A DNA stretch of 64,000 bases, from the NCBI GenBank assembly GCA_017396085.1, contig JAFQNC010000001.1:1-64000 (forward strand), written 5' to 3'. The translations under genes were made by a program, and so were the position numbers. This document shows positions 16,688 to 24,608 of this stretch, piece by piece; the first letter of the stretch is position 1; each line of letters starts with the position of its first letter. The notes beneath the pieces were generated by a model that saw only the letters and a list, made by a program, of their open reading frames with translations, was not told the DNA's origin and made no database searches. Origin of the DNA: Tidjanibacter sp. (GTDB lineage: Bacteria > Bacteroidota > Bacteroidia > Bacteroidales > Rikenellaceae).

Positions 16688-18529
16688 ATGAAACTATATT
16701 GGAGATTGTTGGGCTTTGCAAAGCCAATCGGTAAATATGCAGTGCCCTATTTTTTCTACACACTCTTTTATGCCCTCTTCAACACGTTCAACTTCGTGAT
16801 GATTATCCCCCTGCTGCGTACCCTCTTTGGGGCGGGTGAGGCAGTGGAGCACATCACCACAGCACCGGAATTTCGATTGAGTGTGGACTACCTCACCGAA
16901 CTGCTCAACTATTGGCTCTTCTCGCTCTATGGGGAGAACTATGGTGCGGTCAATGTGCTGGTCATTTTGGCGGTGTTCGTAACGGTATCGGCTTTTTTGA
17001 GCAATATGTTCCGCTACCTCGGTCAGCGCACCATTGAGAACTTGCGTATCAACACCATACGCAATATGCGCAACCTCGTGTTTGACAACATTATGGGGCT
17101 TAACCTCGGCTACTTCACCTCGGCTCGCAAGGGTGATGTGATGTCGCGCATCACCAACGACATCCAGACCGTGCGCTTCTGCATTGTCAATACCCTTCAG
17201 GTGGCCTTCCGTGAGCCCTTCCTCATCATTGGCTACATTGTGGCTATGGTGGCCATTTCGTGGGAACTTACCCTCTTTGCCGTCATCTACCTGCCACTCA
17301 TTGCGCTCATCATTGGTGGCATTGTCAAGAAACTCCGCAAACCGGCCCTTATCGCACAGGAGAAGTTTGGCGAGATAACCTCGGTGCTTGACGAGTCGCT
17401 CTCCGGCACAAAGGTCATCAAGGCCTACACTGCCGAGGACTTTTTCCGCAACAAGTTCAAGAGCCTCAATCACACCTACTCGGAGATTTGGCGCAAGATG
17501 ATGTACCGCCAACAACTGGCTTCGCCTATGAGCGAGTTTATGGGTATTGCTGCTGCGGCAGGCTTGCTCATCTTTGGTGGTGCCCTTGTGCTGAACGGCC
17601 AGAGTGGGCTGGATGGTAGCGGCTTTATTGCCTACATCGCAATATTCACACAGATTACGCGCCCAATGAGGGCCTTTACGGATGCTTTTGCCAACATCAA
17701 TCAAGGTATCGCTGCCGGTGGCCGTGTGTTGGAATTGCTTGACACCAAGAGTAACATCTGCTCGCCTGAAGATGGCGGCATTGTGCTTGGTGGACTCAAG
17801 GAGGGCATCGAATTTCGCAACGTACACTTCCATTATGACGATGACAATAGGGAGGTTATTGGTGGTGTAAGTTTTACCGTCCGCAAGGGCGAGACGGTAG
17901 CATTGGTGGGCTCCTCGGGTGGTGGCAAGAGTACCCTTTCGGACCTCATTCCACGCTTCTACGATGTGAGCGAGGGCGAGATTCTCATTGACGGGCACAA
18001 CATCAAGGAGTACAACATCACCTCCCTGCGTGAGGCTATGGGTATTGTTACCCAAGAAACCGTGCTGTTCAACGACACCATTGAGAACAACATACGCCTC
18101 GGTAAGTTCGATGCCACAATGGAGGAGATTGAGGCTGCCGCACGCATTGCCAATGCCCACGACTTCATCACCGAGAGCCCCGAGGGCTACCAGACCAACA
18201 TCGGCGACCGTGGCACAAAACTTTCGGGAGGCCAGCGTCAGAGGTTGAGCATTGCCCGTGCGGTGCTGAAAAACCCCGATGTGCTCATTCTTGACGAGGC
18301 CACGAGCGCACTCGACACCGAGAGTGAGAAGTTGGTGCAGGAGGCGTTGGACAAACTCCTTGCGGGGCGCACTTCGGTGGTTATTGCCCACCGCTTGAGC
18401 ACCATCAAGAATGCCGACCGCATCTTGGTTGTGGACGAGGGGCGCATCGCCGAGGAGGGCACCCACGCCGAACTCATTGAGCGTGGTGGTATTTATTCTA
18501 AACTTGTGGCGCTCCAGCAGGTAAACTAA
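16688..18529 (+). CDS. ABC exporter, fused permease and ATPase (MsbA-like)
   Basis: A 613-residue half-transporter that should act as a homodimer in the inner membrane. The first 340 residues form the six-helix type I exporter domain; the last 240 form the nucleotide-binding domain. Seen are Walker A (GSSGGGKST), the Q-loop region (MGIVTQETVLFNDTI), the ABC signature (KLSGGQRQRLSIARA), Walker B (VLILDEATSALD) and the switch histidine (IAHRLSTI). The overall pattern resembles lipid-flipping MsbA-type proteins, but substrate cannot be deduced. It is transcribed alone and ends at a bidirectional terminator facing the hydrogenase gene. Confidence 0.93.
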   Translation: MKLYWRLLGFAKPIGKYAVPYFFYTLFYALFNTFNFVMIIPLLRTLFGAGEAVEHITTAPEFRLSVDYLTELLNYWLFSLYGENYGAVNVLVILAVFVTVSAFLSNMFRYLGQRTIENLRINTIRNMRNLVFDNIMGLNLGYFTSARKGDVMSRITNDIQTVRFCIVNTLQVAFREPFLIIGYIVAMVAISWELTLFAVIYLPLIALIIGGIVKKLRKPALIAQEKFGEITSVLDESLSGTKVIKAYTAEDFFRNKFKSLNHTYSEIWRKMMYRQQLASPMSEFMGIAAAAGLLIFGGALVLNGQSGLDGSGFIAYIAIFTQITRPMRAFTDAFANINQGIAAGGRVLELLDTKSNICSPEDGGIVLGGLKEGIEFRNVHFHYDDDNREVIGGVSFTVRKGETVALVGSSGGGKSTLSDLIPRFYDVSEGEILIDGHNIKEYNITSLREAMGIVTQETVLFNDTIENNIRLGKFDATMEEIEAAARIANAHDFITESPEGYQTNIGDRGTKLSGGQRQRLSIARAVLKNPDVLILDEATSALDTESEKLVQEALDKLLAGRTSVVIAHRLSTIKNADRILVVDEGRIAEEGTHAELIERGGIYSKLVALQQVN

Positions 18530-18582
18530 GCGCAGCAGCAGGGACCCCGATAAAGGTGGGGTGCTTGTGTTACGCACGTATG

Positions 18583-18621
18583 AAAAAAACCGCAGTTTGT
18601 TCTACACAAACTGCGGTTTTT
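18583..18621. terminator. bidirectional terminator between the ABC exporter and hydrogenase genes
   Basis: AAAACCGCAGTTTGT and ACAAACTGCGGTTTT form a 15-bp perfect stem around TCTAC. It is flanked by A and T runs, so it works in both directions between the convergent genes. Confidence 0.85.
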
Positions 18622-18657
18622 CAATTATTAGGTGGGGCGTATGGCCAATAGGCGGCC

Positions 18658-20097
18658 CTACTCCTCGCCGATGACGTTGCGCCAGAGTTTTACCGAGTTG
18701 TTGATTGTCTTTTCGGCGGCCTCGTTGCCATACTTGTCCACATCGGCCATATTGCGTGGGCCGTGGTTGATACACAGCGGGCCATTCAGACAGCCACCCT
18801 CGCAAGCCATACCCTCAAAGAAGTTGAACTCGCTCTTGCCCACCTTCAACTTGGCCATATTGACCTTGCACTGCTCAATGCCGTTCATTTGGATGGGTTT
18901 GAGGTTATCAAGCCCCTTCTCGCTGGCGATGTTCAGCAAACCCTGAATGATACCGCCACTCTTGGCGAAGATACGCCCATAGAACGAGGCGTTGTTCAGC
19001 GGGGTGTCCTCCTGCTCGGTGGTCTCAATGCCGCGTGCGTCAAGGAAGGCTTGCAACTCCTCAAACGACATCACCGAGTCAATCGCACCGCCCGTTTTCT
19101 CCAACGTGTACTCCATCTTCTTCGATGCGCAGGGGCCGATGAAGACAACCTTTGCATTGGGCTCGGAGCGTTTGATGAGCCTTGCCACCTCAATCATAGG
19201 CGAGGGGGTGTGGGAGACGTACTGTTTGAGTTCGGGGTAGTTGATTTCCACAAACCTCACAAACGAGGGGCAGCACGAGGTGGTCAGCAGACCCTTCTCT
19301 TCCCACTCTTTGGACTCCTTGTATAGGGTGATGTCGGCGCCGAGTGCCACCTCCACAACGTCTGTGAAGCCGAGTTTCTTGATGGCCGTAACCACCTGCT
19401 CAATGCGACCATAGCGGCACTGGCTGATGATTGCGGGGGCCACCACGGCGTAGATTTTACCACCCGTCTGCTCGGCCTCGCGCAACATACGGATGATGTC
19501 CAGCAGGAGCGACTTGTCGGTCAGCGCACCAAAGGGGCAGGCGATGACACACGCACCGCACATAATGCACTTGTCGTTGTCAATCTTAGCCTTCTTCTCG
19601 GAGGTCATACTGATGGCCTTCACCTTGCAACTCTGCATACAGGGCCTCACCATCTTGATGATGGCACCATAGGGACAGGCCTGTGTACATTTGCCGCACT
19701 CGATGCACTTGTCGTGGTCCACCACAGCGTGCTTGTCCACGATGCTGATGGCATCTTTGGGGCACACCTCGCGGCAGTTGTGTACGATACATCCGCGACA
19801 GGCGGGCGTAACGAGTATGGCGTTGGCGGGACACTCATCGCAAGCGATGTCGATAACCTCAATCACGTTGGGGTTACTTTTGTCGCCACCGCAAGCCATA
19901 CGCACCCTCTCTTGGAGGATAGCCCTCTCTTTGTAGATGCAACAGCGGAGTTCGGCTTTGGGGCCGGGTGAAATTGTTTTGGGAATATCAAGATAGGCTC
20001 TGTCGAGGGTGCCTTCGTAGGCGTGGCGCACCACCTCTTTGAGCACGTTGTACTTCAGCAACTGTACGCTGGTATCGAATACCTTTGTGTGTTTCAT
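18658..20097 (-). CDS. monomeric [FeFe] hydrogenase, group B-like
   Basis: A 479-residue iron-sulfur enzyme that interconverts H+ and H2; in fermenters such enzymes usually discharge ferredoxin electrons as H2. Cluster motifs in order: CRGCIVHNCREVCP (100-113), CIECGKCTQACP (131-142), CMQSC (153-157) and CIMCGACVIACP (177-188). The three H-cluster loops follow: TSCCPSF (273-279), GPCASKKME (321-329) and EGMACEGGCLNGP (428-440). L2 and L3 differ from the group A forms MPCxxKxxE and GCxxGGG and fit group B better. The maturases HydE, HydF and HydG are not in the window. It has its own divergent promoter opposite metY. The group assignment is from motifs only. Confidence 0.9.
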   Translation of the reverse strand: MKHTKVFDTSVQLLKYNVLKEVVRHAYEGTLDRAYLDIPKTISPGPKAELRCCIYKERAILQERVRMACGGDKSNPNVIEVIDIACDECPANAILVTPACRGCIVHNCREVCPKDAISIVDKHAVVDHDKCIECGKCTQACPYGAIIKMVRPCMQSCKVKAISMTSEKKAKIDNDKCIMCGACVIACPFGALTDKSLLLDIIRMLREAEQTGGKIYAVVAPAIISQCRYGRIEQVVTAIKKLGFTDVVEVALGADITLYKESKEWEEKGLLTTSCCPSFVRFVEINYPELKQYVSHTPSPMIEVARLIKRSEPNAKVVFIGPCASKKMEYTLEKTGGAIDSVMSFEELQAFLDARGIETTEQEDTPLNNASFYGRIFAKSGGIIQGLLNIASEKGLDNLKPIQMNGIEQCKVNMAKLKVGKSEFNFFEGMACEGGCLNGPLCINHGPRNMADVDKYGNEAAEKTINNSVKLWRNVIGEE

Positions 20098-20167
20098 ATT
20101 CGGTGTCAGTGTATTATGGAGTTTGTGATTGGTCTTTTGTGGTTTCTTCTCTTGTCTAAAAACGCTA

Positions 20168-20175
20168 CAAAGATA
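20168..20175 (-). promoter_or_regulatory. -7 box for the hydrogenase gene
   Basis: TATCTTTG on the minus strand is a perfect TAnnTTTG match, about 70 bases upstream of the hydrogenase ATG. No clear -33 element was found. Confidence 0.5.
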
Positions 20176-20215
20176 GGAAACTTTGTCATAAAAAGGTAAT
20201 TATTGATTTTTTTTA

Positions 20216-20223
20216 TAAATTTG
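20216..20223 (+). promoter_or_regulatory. -7 box for metY
   Basis: TAAATTTG matches TAnnTTTG and lies 52 bases before the chosen metY start, in a very AT-rich divergent region. A TTG at the standard -33 distance is not evident. Confidence 0.5.
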
Positions 20224-20275
20224 TGGCTTGATTAGAAGAATTATACAAACCAAACATTTTTTAGATATAAAAGCA

Positions 20276-21559
20276 ATGTCTGACAAACTACACTTTGAGA
20301 CGCTACAAATCCACGCAGGTCGCCACGAGGATGGCACCTACTCGCGTGGTGCAGCCATATACCCCACAGCAGCCTACGAATTCCCCTCGTGCGAATATGC
20401 TGCCGACCTCTTCAATCTTGCCAAGATTGGCAACATCTACACCCGCCTGCAAAACCCCACAAGCAGTGCCTACGAGGAGAAAGTGGCCGCTTTGGAGGGA
20501 GGTGTTGGTGCTCTGGCGGTGGCTTCGGGTATGTCGGCCCAGCTGGTGGTCATCACCTCGCTGGCACAGGCCGGCGACAACATCGTTGCCGCACCACTGC
20601 TCTATGGAGGCACCTTCAACCAGTTCAAGATTACCTTCCGCAAGATGGGTATCGACTGCCGCCGTGCCGAGAACGACAGCGTGGAGGCCTTTGAGAGGCT
20701 CATTGACGAGAACACCAAGGCCATCTACGTGGAGTCGATGAGTAACCCCTCCTGCTCGGTGCCCGACCTTGACGCACTGGCAGAGTTGGCCCACAAGTGG
20801 GACATTCCCTTCATTGTGGACAACACCTTTGGTGCGTGTGGCTACCTCTGCCGCCCCATCGACCACGGAGCCGACATTGTGGTGGAGAGTGCCACCAAGT
20901 GGATAAATGGCCACGGTACGGCTATGGGCGGTGTGATTGTGGATGCCGGCACCTACAACTGGGGTAATGGCAAGTTCCCCGAACTGTGTGGCCCCTCGGA
21001 GGGCTACCACGGCTTGGTGCTTTGGGAGGCCTTTGGCAAGATGGCTTTCATCGTCAAGTGTCGTGTGGATGCCCTGAGGGACTTGGGCTGCTCGCCCTCG
21101 GCCTTCGACTCCTACCTGATGCAACTCGGCCTTCAAACCCTCGCTTTGAGGTGCGAGCACGAGGTGGCTTCCACCGAGAAGTTGGCTCGCTACCTGCGTA
21201 ACCACCCCCTCGTGAAGAGTGTGCAGTGGGTGGGCTTTGAGGAGAACCCCTCCTACAAGAATGCCCAAAAGTACTTCCGCCACGGCTCGGGTGCTGTCTT
21301 TTCGGTGGAACTCAAAGGTACACTCGAAACCACAGTGAAGTTTGTAGAGGCTCTGCGCTTGGTGAAACATATGACGATGATTGGCGACTCCATCACGGTG
21401 GTTACCCACTCGGCATCCACCACCCACAAACAACTCTCCGAGCAGGAGCAGAGGGCTGCGGGTGTAACTCCCACGCTGTTGCGCATCTCGCCCGGCTTGG
21501 AGCACGCCGATGACCTCATTGCCGACTTCGAGCAAGCCTTCAAGGTGGCAATGGAGTAG
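20276..21559 (+). CDS. metY: O-acetylhomoserine sulfhydrylase (PLP-dependent)
   Basis: The 427-residue Cys/Met metabolism PLP enzyme should combine O-acetylhomoserine with sulfide to give homocysteine. Seen are the opening [13 protein letters not shown], the [21 protein letters not shown] motif that binds PLP phosphate in the partner subunit, and [12 protein letters not shown]. The PLP lysine is in [17 protein letters not shown]. The C-terminal SLGxxxTL-like region reads [17 protein letters not shown]. The long insertion typical of O-acetylhomoserine enzymes ([18 protein letters not shown]) distinguishes it from cystathionine synthases. It heads metY-metX-hom, which fits direct sulfhydrylation. 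ATG 20276 matches homologues; the longer frame overlaps the promoter. Confidence 0.93.
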   Translation: MSDKLHFETLQIHAGRHEDGTYSRGAAIYPTAAYEFPSCEYAADLFNLAKIGNIYTRLQNPTSSAYEEKVAALEGGVGALAVASGMSAQLVVITSLAQAGDNIVAAPLLYGGTFNQFKITFRKMGIDCRRAENDSVEAFERLIDENTKAIYVESMSNPSCSVPDLDALAELAHKWDIPFIVDNTFGACGYLCRPIDHGADIVVESATKWINGHGTAMGGVIVDAGTYNWGNGKFPELCGPSEGYHGLVLWEAFGKMAFIVKCRVDALRDLGCSPSAFDSYLMQLGLQTLALRCEHEVASTEKLARYLRNHPLVKSVQWVGFEENPSYKNAQKYFRHGSGAVFSVELKGTLETTVKFVEALRLVKHMTMIGDSITVVTHSASTTHKQLSEQEQRAAGVTPTLLRISPGLEHADDLIADFEQAFKVAME

Positions 21560-21570
21560 AATTCAACATT

Positions 21571-21636
21571 AGGGGCCTTAAAGGCCTTAAAGGCCTTAAA
21601 GACCTTAAAGATCTTAAAGACGTTAAAGACCTTAAT
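21571..21636. repeat. 9-bp tandem array (GGCCTTAAA) between metY and metX
   Basis: About seven consecutive 9-bp units vary from GGCCTTAAA to GACCTTAAA, GATCTTAAA and GACGTTAAA. The array lies inside an apparent operon, so it would be transcribed. Units contain the palindromes AAGGCCTT or TTTAAA and could fold. Related arrays occur in at least seven other gaps. Confidence 0.85.
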
Positions 21637-21668
21637 GCCCAACAGCCCAACAACAACTCAAAAACAAG

Positions 21669-22685
21669 ATGATAGAACGTTTTGACATACCGCTTGCGCT
21701 GGAGTGTGGCGAGGTGCTCCCCTCGTTTGAGGTGGAGTACACCACCTATGGCACGCTGTCGCCCACAAGGGACAACGTCATCTGGGTGTGCCACGCTCTG
21801 ACGGCCGACAGTCGTGTGGCCGAATGGTGGCCCCACACCGTGGAGGAGGGCCGCTTTTTGGACCCTGCAAAGTGGTTTGTCATCTGCGCCAACTTCCTGC
21901 TCTCGCCCTATGGGAGCACCTCGCCCGTGAGTGTAAACCCCACCACCGGCAGGCCTTGGAGGGGCGATTTTCCGCAGGTTACGGTGAGGGATATGGTCGC
22001 TGCCCACAGGGCACTGGCCCGCAGACTCGGCATTGAGAGCGTGGAGTTGCTCATTGGCAGTTCCATAGGTGGCTTTCAGACTATGGAGTGGGCCATTGTG
22101 GAGCCCCACTTTGCCAAACGCATAGCACTCATAGCCACCTGTGTGCGCTCCTCGGCGTGGGCCATAGCCTTCAACGAGTCGCAGAGGATGGCTATTGAGG
22201 CCGATGGCACCTTTGGGGAGGATAGCCCCACGGCAGGTGCGGCAGGTATGGCGGCTGCACGCAGCATAGCCCTGCTGAGTTATCGAGGTGCGGCAGCCTA
22301 CAACGCCACCCAGACCGACCCCGAGAGGGAGAAACTCGGCCACTACCGAGCCACCACCTACCAACAACACCAAGGCGAAAAACTACGCCGCAGATTTGAT
22401 GCCCACTGCTACTACCGCCTCACTCAAGCGGTGGATAGCCACGACATTGCACGTGGGCGTGGGGGCGATGAGGCCGAGGTGCTGCGCTCCATTAGGGCCA
22501 AGGCCCTCGTGGTGGCCATCACGAGCGACATACTCTTCCCGCCCGAGGACCACAAGGTTATGGTCGATAACATCCCCGATGTTACCTACCGACTCATTGA
22601 GTCGCCCTTTGGGCACGATGGCTTTCTCGTGGAGTACGAACAACTTGACGCCATCATCAAGGAGTTTATGAGCCTTCCCCGCTAA
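21669..22685 (+). CDS. metX: homoserine O-acetyltransferase
   Basis: A 338-residue alpha/beta hydrolase that acylates homoserine, supplying the metY substrate. Seen are the nucleophile elbow GSSIGGFQTMEW (usually GGSMGGMQALEW), the acid in ITSDILFPPEDH and the histidine in ESPFGHDGFLVEY. The oxyanion/substrate segment reads NFLLSPYGSTSPVS instead of the common NxLGGCxGSTGPxS, so it is a divergent subtype. Acetyl specificity is inferred from the neighbouring sulfhydrylase and not from residues. It lacks the CBS domains found in some archaeal and actinobacterial forms. hom follows 32 bases later. Confidence 0.88.
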   Translation: MIERFDIPLALECGEVLPSFEVEYTTYGTLSPTRDNVIWVCHALTADSRVAEWWPHTVEEGRFLDPAKWFVICANFLLSPYGSTSPVSVNPTTGRPWRGDFPQVTVRDMVAAHRALARRLGIESVELLIGSSIGGFQTMEWAIVEPHFAKRIALIATCVRSSAWAIAFNESQRMAIEADGTFGEDSPTAGAAGMAAARSIALLSYRGAAAYNATQTDPEREKLGHYRATTYQQHQGEKLRRRFDAHCYYRLTQAVDSHDIARGRGGDEAEVLRSIRAKALVVAITSDILFPPEDHKVMVDNIPDVTYRLIESPFGHDGFLVEYEQLDAIIKEFMSLPR

Positions 22686-22717
22686 CCACACAACAAGAAA
22701 AAACACATACACGATAT

Positions 22718-23905
22718 ATGAAAAAAGAGATTAAGATTGGTCTGTTTGGCTTTGGTAGCGTAGGGCGAGGGCTCTACGATGTGCTGGGCGCAGTGGAGGG
22801 TAAGGATATTACCATCCGCCGCATCTGCGTGCGCGATTTGAGCAAGGATAGGGGCGTGTCGGCCGAGTTCACCGACCAGCCCGACCGCATCTTCGAGGAC
22901 CCCGAAATCAATATGATTGTGGAACTCATTGACGATGCCGAAGCCGCCTACCGCATCGTGCGCCGTGCTTTGGAGGCCCACCTGCCCGTGGTGAGCGGCA
23001 ACAAGAAGATGCTCGCCTACCACCTGCCCGAACTCATTGAACTGGGTAAGCAGACCGCCACACCCTTCCTCTACGATGCTTCGGCTTGTGGCAGTATTCC
23101 CGTAATTCGCAACCTTGAGGAGTACTACGACAACGACCTGCTGGTGTCGGTGAAGGGTATCCTCAATGGCTCCTCCAACTTTGTGCTCTCCAAGATTTTC
23201 AACGAGAATATGACCTACGACAAGGCGCTCCGCTTGGCGCAGGAGTTGGGCTTTGCCGAGAGCGACCCCTCGCTTGACTTTGACGGCTGGGACTCGCTCT
23301 TCAAACTCGTCATCCTCACCATCCACGCCTTTGGTATCTATGTGGCTCCGGAGAAGATTTTCCGCTATGGTATCTCCACGATGAACGAGGCCGACATCCG
23401 CTTTGCGAGCGAGAAACAGAGGCGCATAAAACTTGTGGGCCACGTGGAGAAGAAGAACGATGGGGGTGTCTACCTTTGGGTTGTGCCCCAACTCATTTCG
23501 AGGGACAAATACATCTATAGCGTTGAGGACGAGTTTAATGGCGTGGTAATCAAGGGTCGCTACTACTACAAGCAGTTTATGTTTGGCCGTGGGGCAGGTG
23601 GCCATCCCACGGGTGCAGCCGTGTTGAGCGACATCACCGCCTGCAAGTACGACTACCGCTATGAGTACAAGCGTATGAACTCCGGTCTTGACATTCGCCA
23701 CACCGATGATGTGTGCCACCGCATCTACTTCCGCTACCGCACCGAGGAGGACCGCAACCTGCTGAAATTCCAACTCATACGTGAGCAGTACACTTCGGGC
23801 GAGTGGAACTATGTTGTGGGCGATGTTTGTTTGTCCGACCTTGTTGCCGTGAAGGATTCTTTAGCGGGGAGGGATATATTCATAGCGGCCTACCCTTGGA
23901 ATTAA
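22718..23905 (+). CDS. hom: homoserine dehydrogenase
   Basis: Reduces aspartate semialdehyde to homoserine with NAD(P)H. The 395-residue protein has the nucleotide-binding motif GLFGFGSVGRGLYDVL, the substrate-domain motif YDASACGSIPVIRNLEEYY, KGILNGSSNFVLSKI and the catalytic-lysine region ESDPSLDFDGWDSLFKLVIL. The C-terminus is longer than the minimal enzyme but lacks a recognisable ACT domain, so feedback control is not evident. As third gene of metY-metX-hom it supplies homoserine to MetX. Its stop codon is followed almost at once by a type B hairpin element. Confidence 0.93.
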   Translation: MKKEIKIGLFGFGSVGRGLYDVLGAVEGKDITIRRICVRDLSKDRGVSAEFTDQPDRIFEDPEINMIVELIDDAEAAYRIVRRALEAHLPVVSGNKKMLAYHLPELIELGKQTATPFLYDASACGSIPVIRNLEEYYDNDLLVSVKGILNGSSNFVLSKIFNENMTYDKALRLAQELGFAESDPSLDFDGWDSLFKLVILTIHAFGIYVAPEKIFRYGISTMNEADIRFASEKQRRIKLVGHVEKKNDGGVYLWVVPQLISRDKYIYSVEDEFNGVVIKGRYYYKQFMFGRGAGGHPTGAAVLSDITACKYDYRYEYKRMNSGLDIRHTDDVCHRIYFRYRTEEDRNLLKFQLIREQYTSGEWNYVVGDVCLSDLVAVKDSLAGRDIFIAAYPWN

Positions 23906-24264
23906 AAAATGCACAATAGCGGGCAACTGCTGCGTCATACTGCGACAAACCACCTCCTCATTTGCGTTTAAGCAAACTGCGGAGGTGGTTTTCTTGTATT
24001 CCTTGCATTTGCTTCGCTCTGTGCATTTTTTTTAGCACCACGACCAAAAATCACAAAACGGCCTGTGGCCGCTGCGGACTCGCCTTTTCGTTTGGCACAA
24101 AATTCCCCTCGCTCTCTGCATTTTTTACTGCTTTCAAACGTTTGATAGCCCCACTGCCAAAAAACACAAAACGGCCTATGGCCGCTCCTCATTTGCGTTT
24201 AAGCAAACTGCGGAGGTGGTTTTCTTGTATTCCTTGCATTTGCCTCGCTCTCTGCATTTTTTTA
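23906..24264. repeat. type B hairpin element followed by partial A and B copies
   Basis: A full type B element (about 23909-24032) begins directly after the hom stop, with middle arms CCACCTCC/GGAGGTGG. Its outer arms are GCACAATAGCGG and CGCTCTGTGC, where other copies have CGCAGATTGCGG and CGCACTTTGCG; the changes keep the pairing. A right-half type A fragment lies at about 24078-24127 and a right-half type B fragment at about 24184-24264. Each fragment is preceded by ACAAAACGGCCTNTGGCCGC. No coding sequence is supported. Confidence 0.8.
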
Positions 24265-24276
24265 GCCCAACGTCCA

Positions 24277-24345
24277 ACTTAAGGGCCTTAAAGCCCTTAA
24301 GGCCCTTAAAGCCCTTAAGGCCCTTAAAGCCCTTAAAGCCCCTTT
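24277..24345. repeat. 9-bp tandem array (GCCCTTAAA/GGCCCTTAA)
   Basis: About seven tandem units alternate CTTAAAGCC and CTTAAGGCC. The tract and the pyrimidine-rich run after it (to about 24420) hold no gene. The rest of the gap up to 24470 shows nothing recognisable. Confidence 0.8.
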
Positions 24346-24470
24346 CTGCTCTTTCTGCTCTTTCTGCCCTTTTTTGCCCCTCTGAAAGAAATGAATTCCC
24401 CGTGCTTTCTGCATTTTTTTGTCTACCGCCTGCCGTCAATCCCACCCCATTTGCGGGCTTGTAGAGGAAA

Positions 24471-24509
24471 TGTTAAGTTTTTGTTAGGCACATATTAAGT
24501 AATTGTTAA
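24471..24509 (+). promoter_or_regulatory. Pho-box-like array upstream of the phosphate transporter
   Basis: Four hexamers, TGTTAA (24471), TGTTAG (24482), TATTAA (24493) and TGTTAA (24504), are spaced at exactly 11 bp. Direct repeats of this period are the binding pattern of PhoB/PhoP response regulators, and TGTTAA-like units resemble the Gram-positive PhoP site. The array ends 16 bases before the -33 TTG of the PiT promoter, a classic activator position. Regulator binding is inferred. Confidence 0.65.
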
Positions 24510-24525
24510 TTAAGTAACAAGGGGC

Positions 24526-24555
24526 TTGGTGGTCTGAAATATTGGGTTACATTTG
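24526..24555 (+). promoter_or_regulatory. promoter for the PiT transporter (TTG - 19 bp - TACATTTG)
   Basis: TTG at 24526-24528 and TACATTTG at 24548-24555 have a 19-base spacer, the canonical Bacteroidetes arrangement. The ATG follows 53 bases downstream. Confidence 0.7.
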
Positions 24556-24608
24556 TACCGTCAAATTAACTTTACAGCGAAAATTTAACAAAACATTAAA
24601 GATAAGTA

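Noticed and set aside
23968-24192. Small frames within the repeats after hom and within 9-mer arrays, giving KGL/KGF or LKA tripeptide repeats
   Set aside because: They are translations of 9-bp or hairpin repeats, open on several frames and strands, without start signals.
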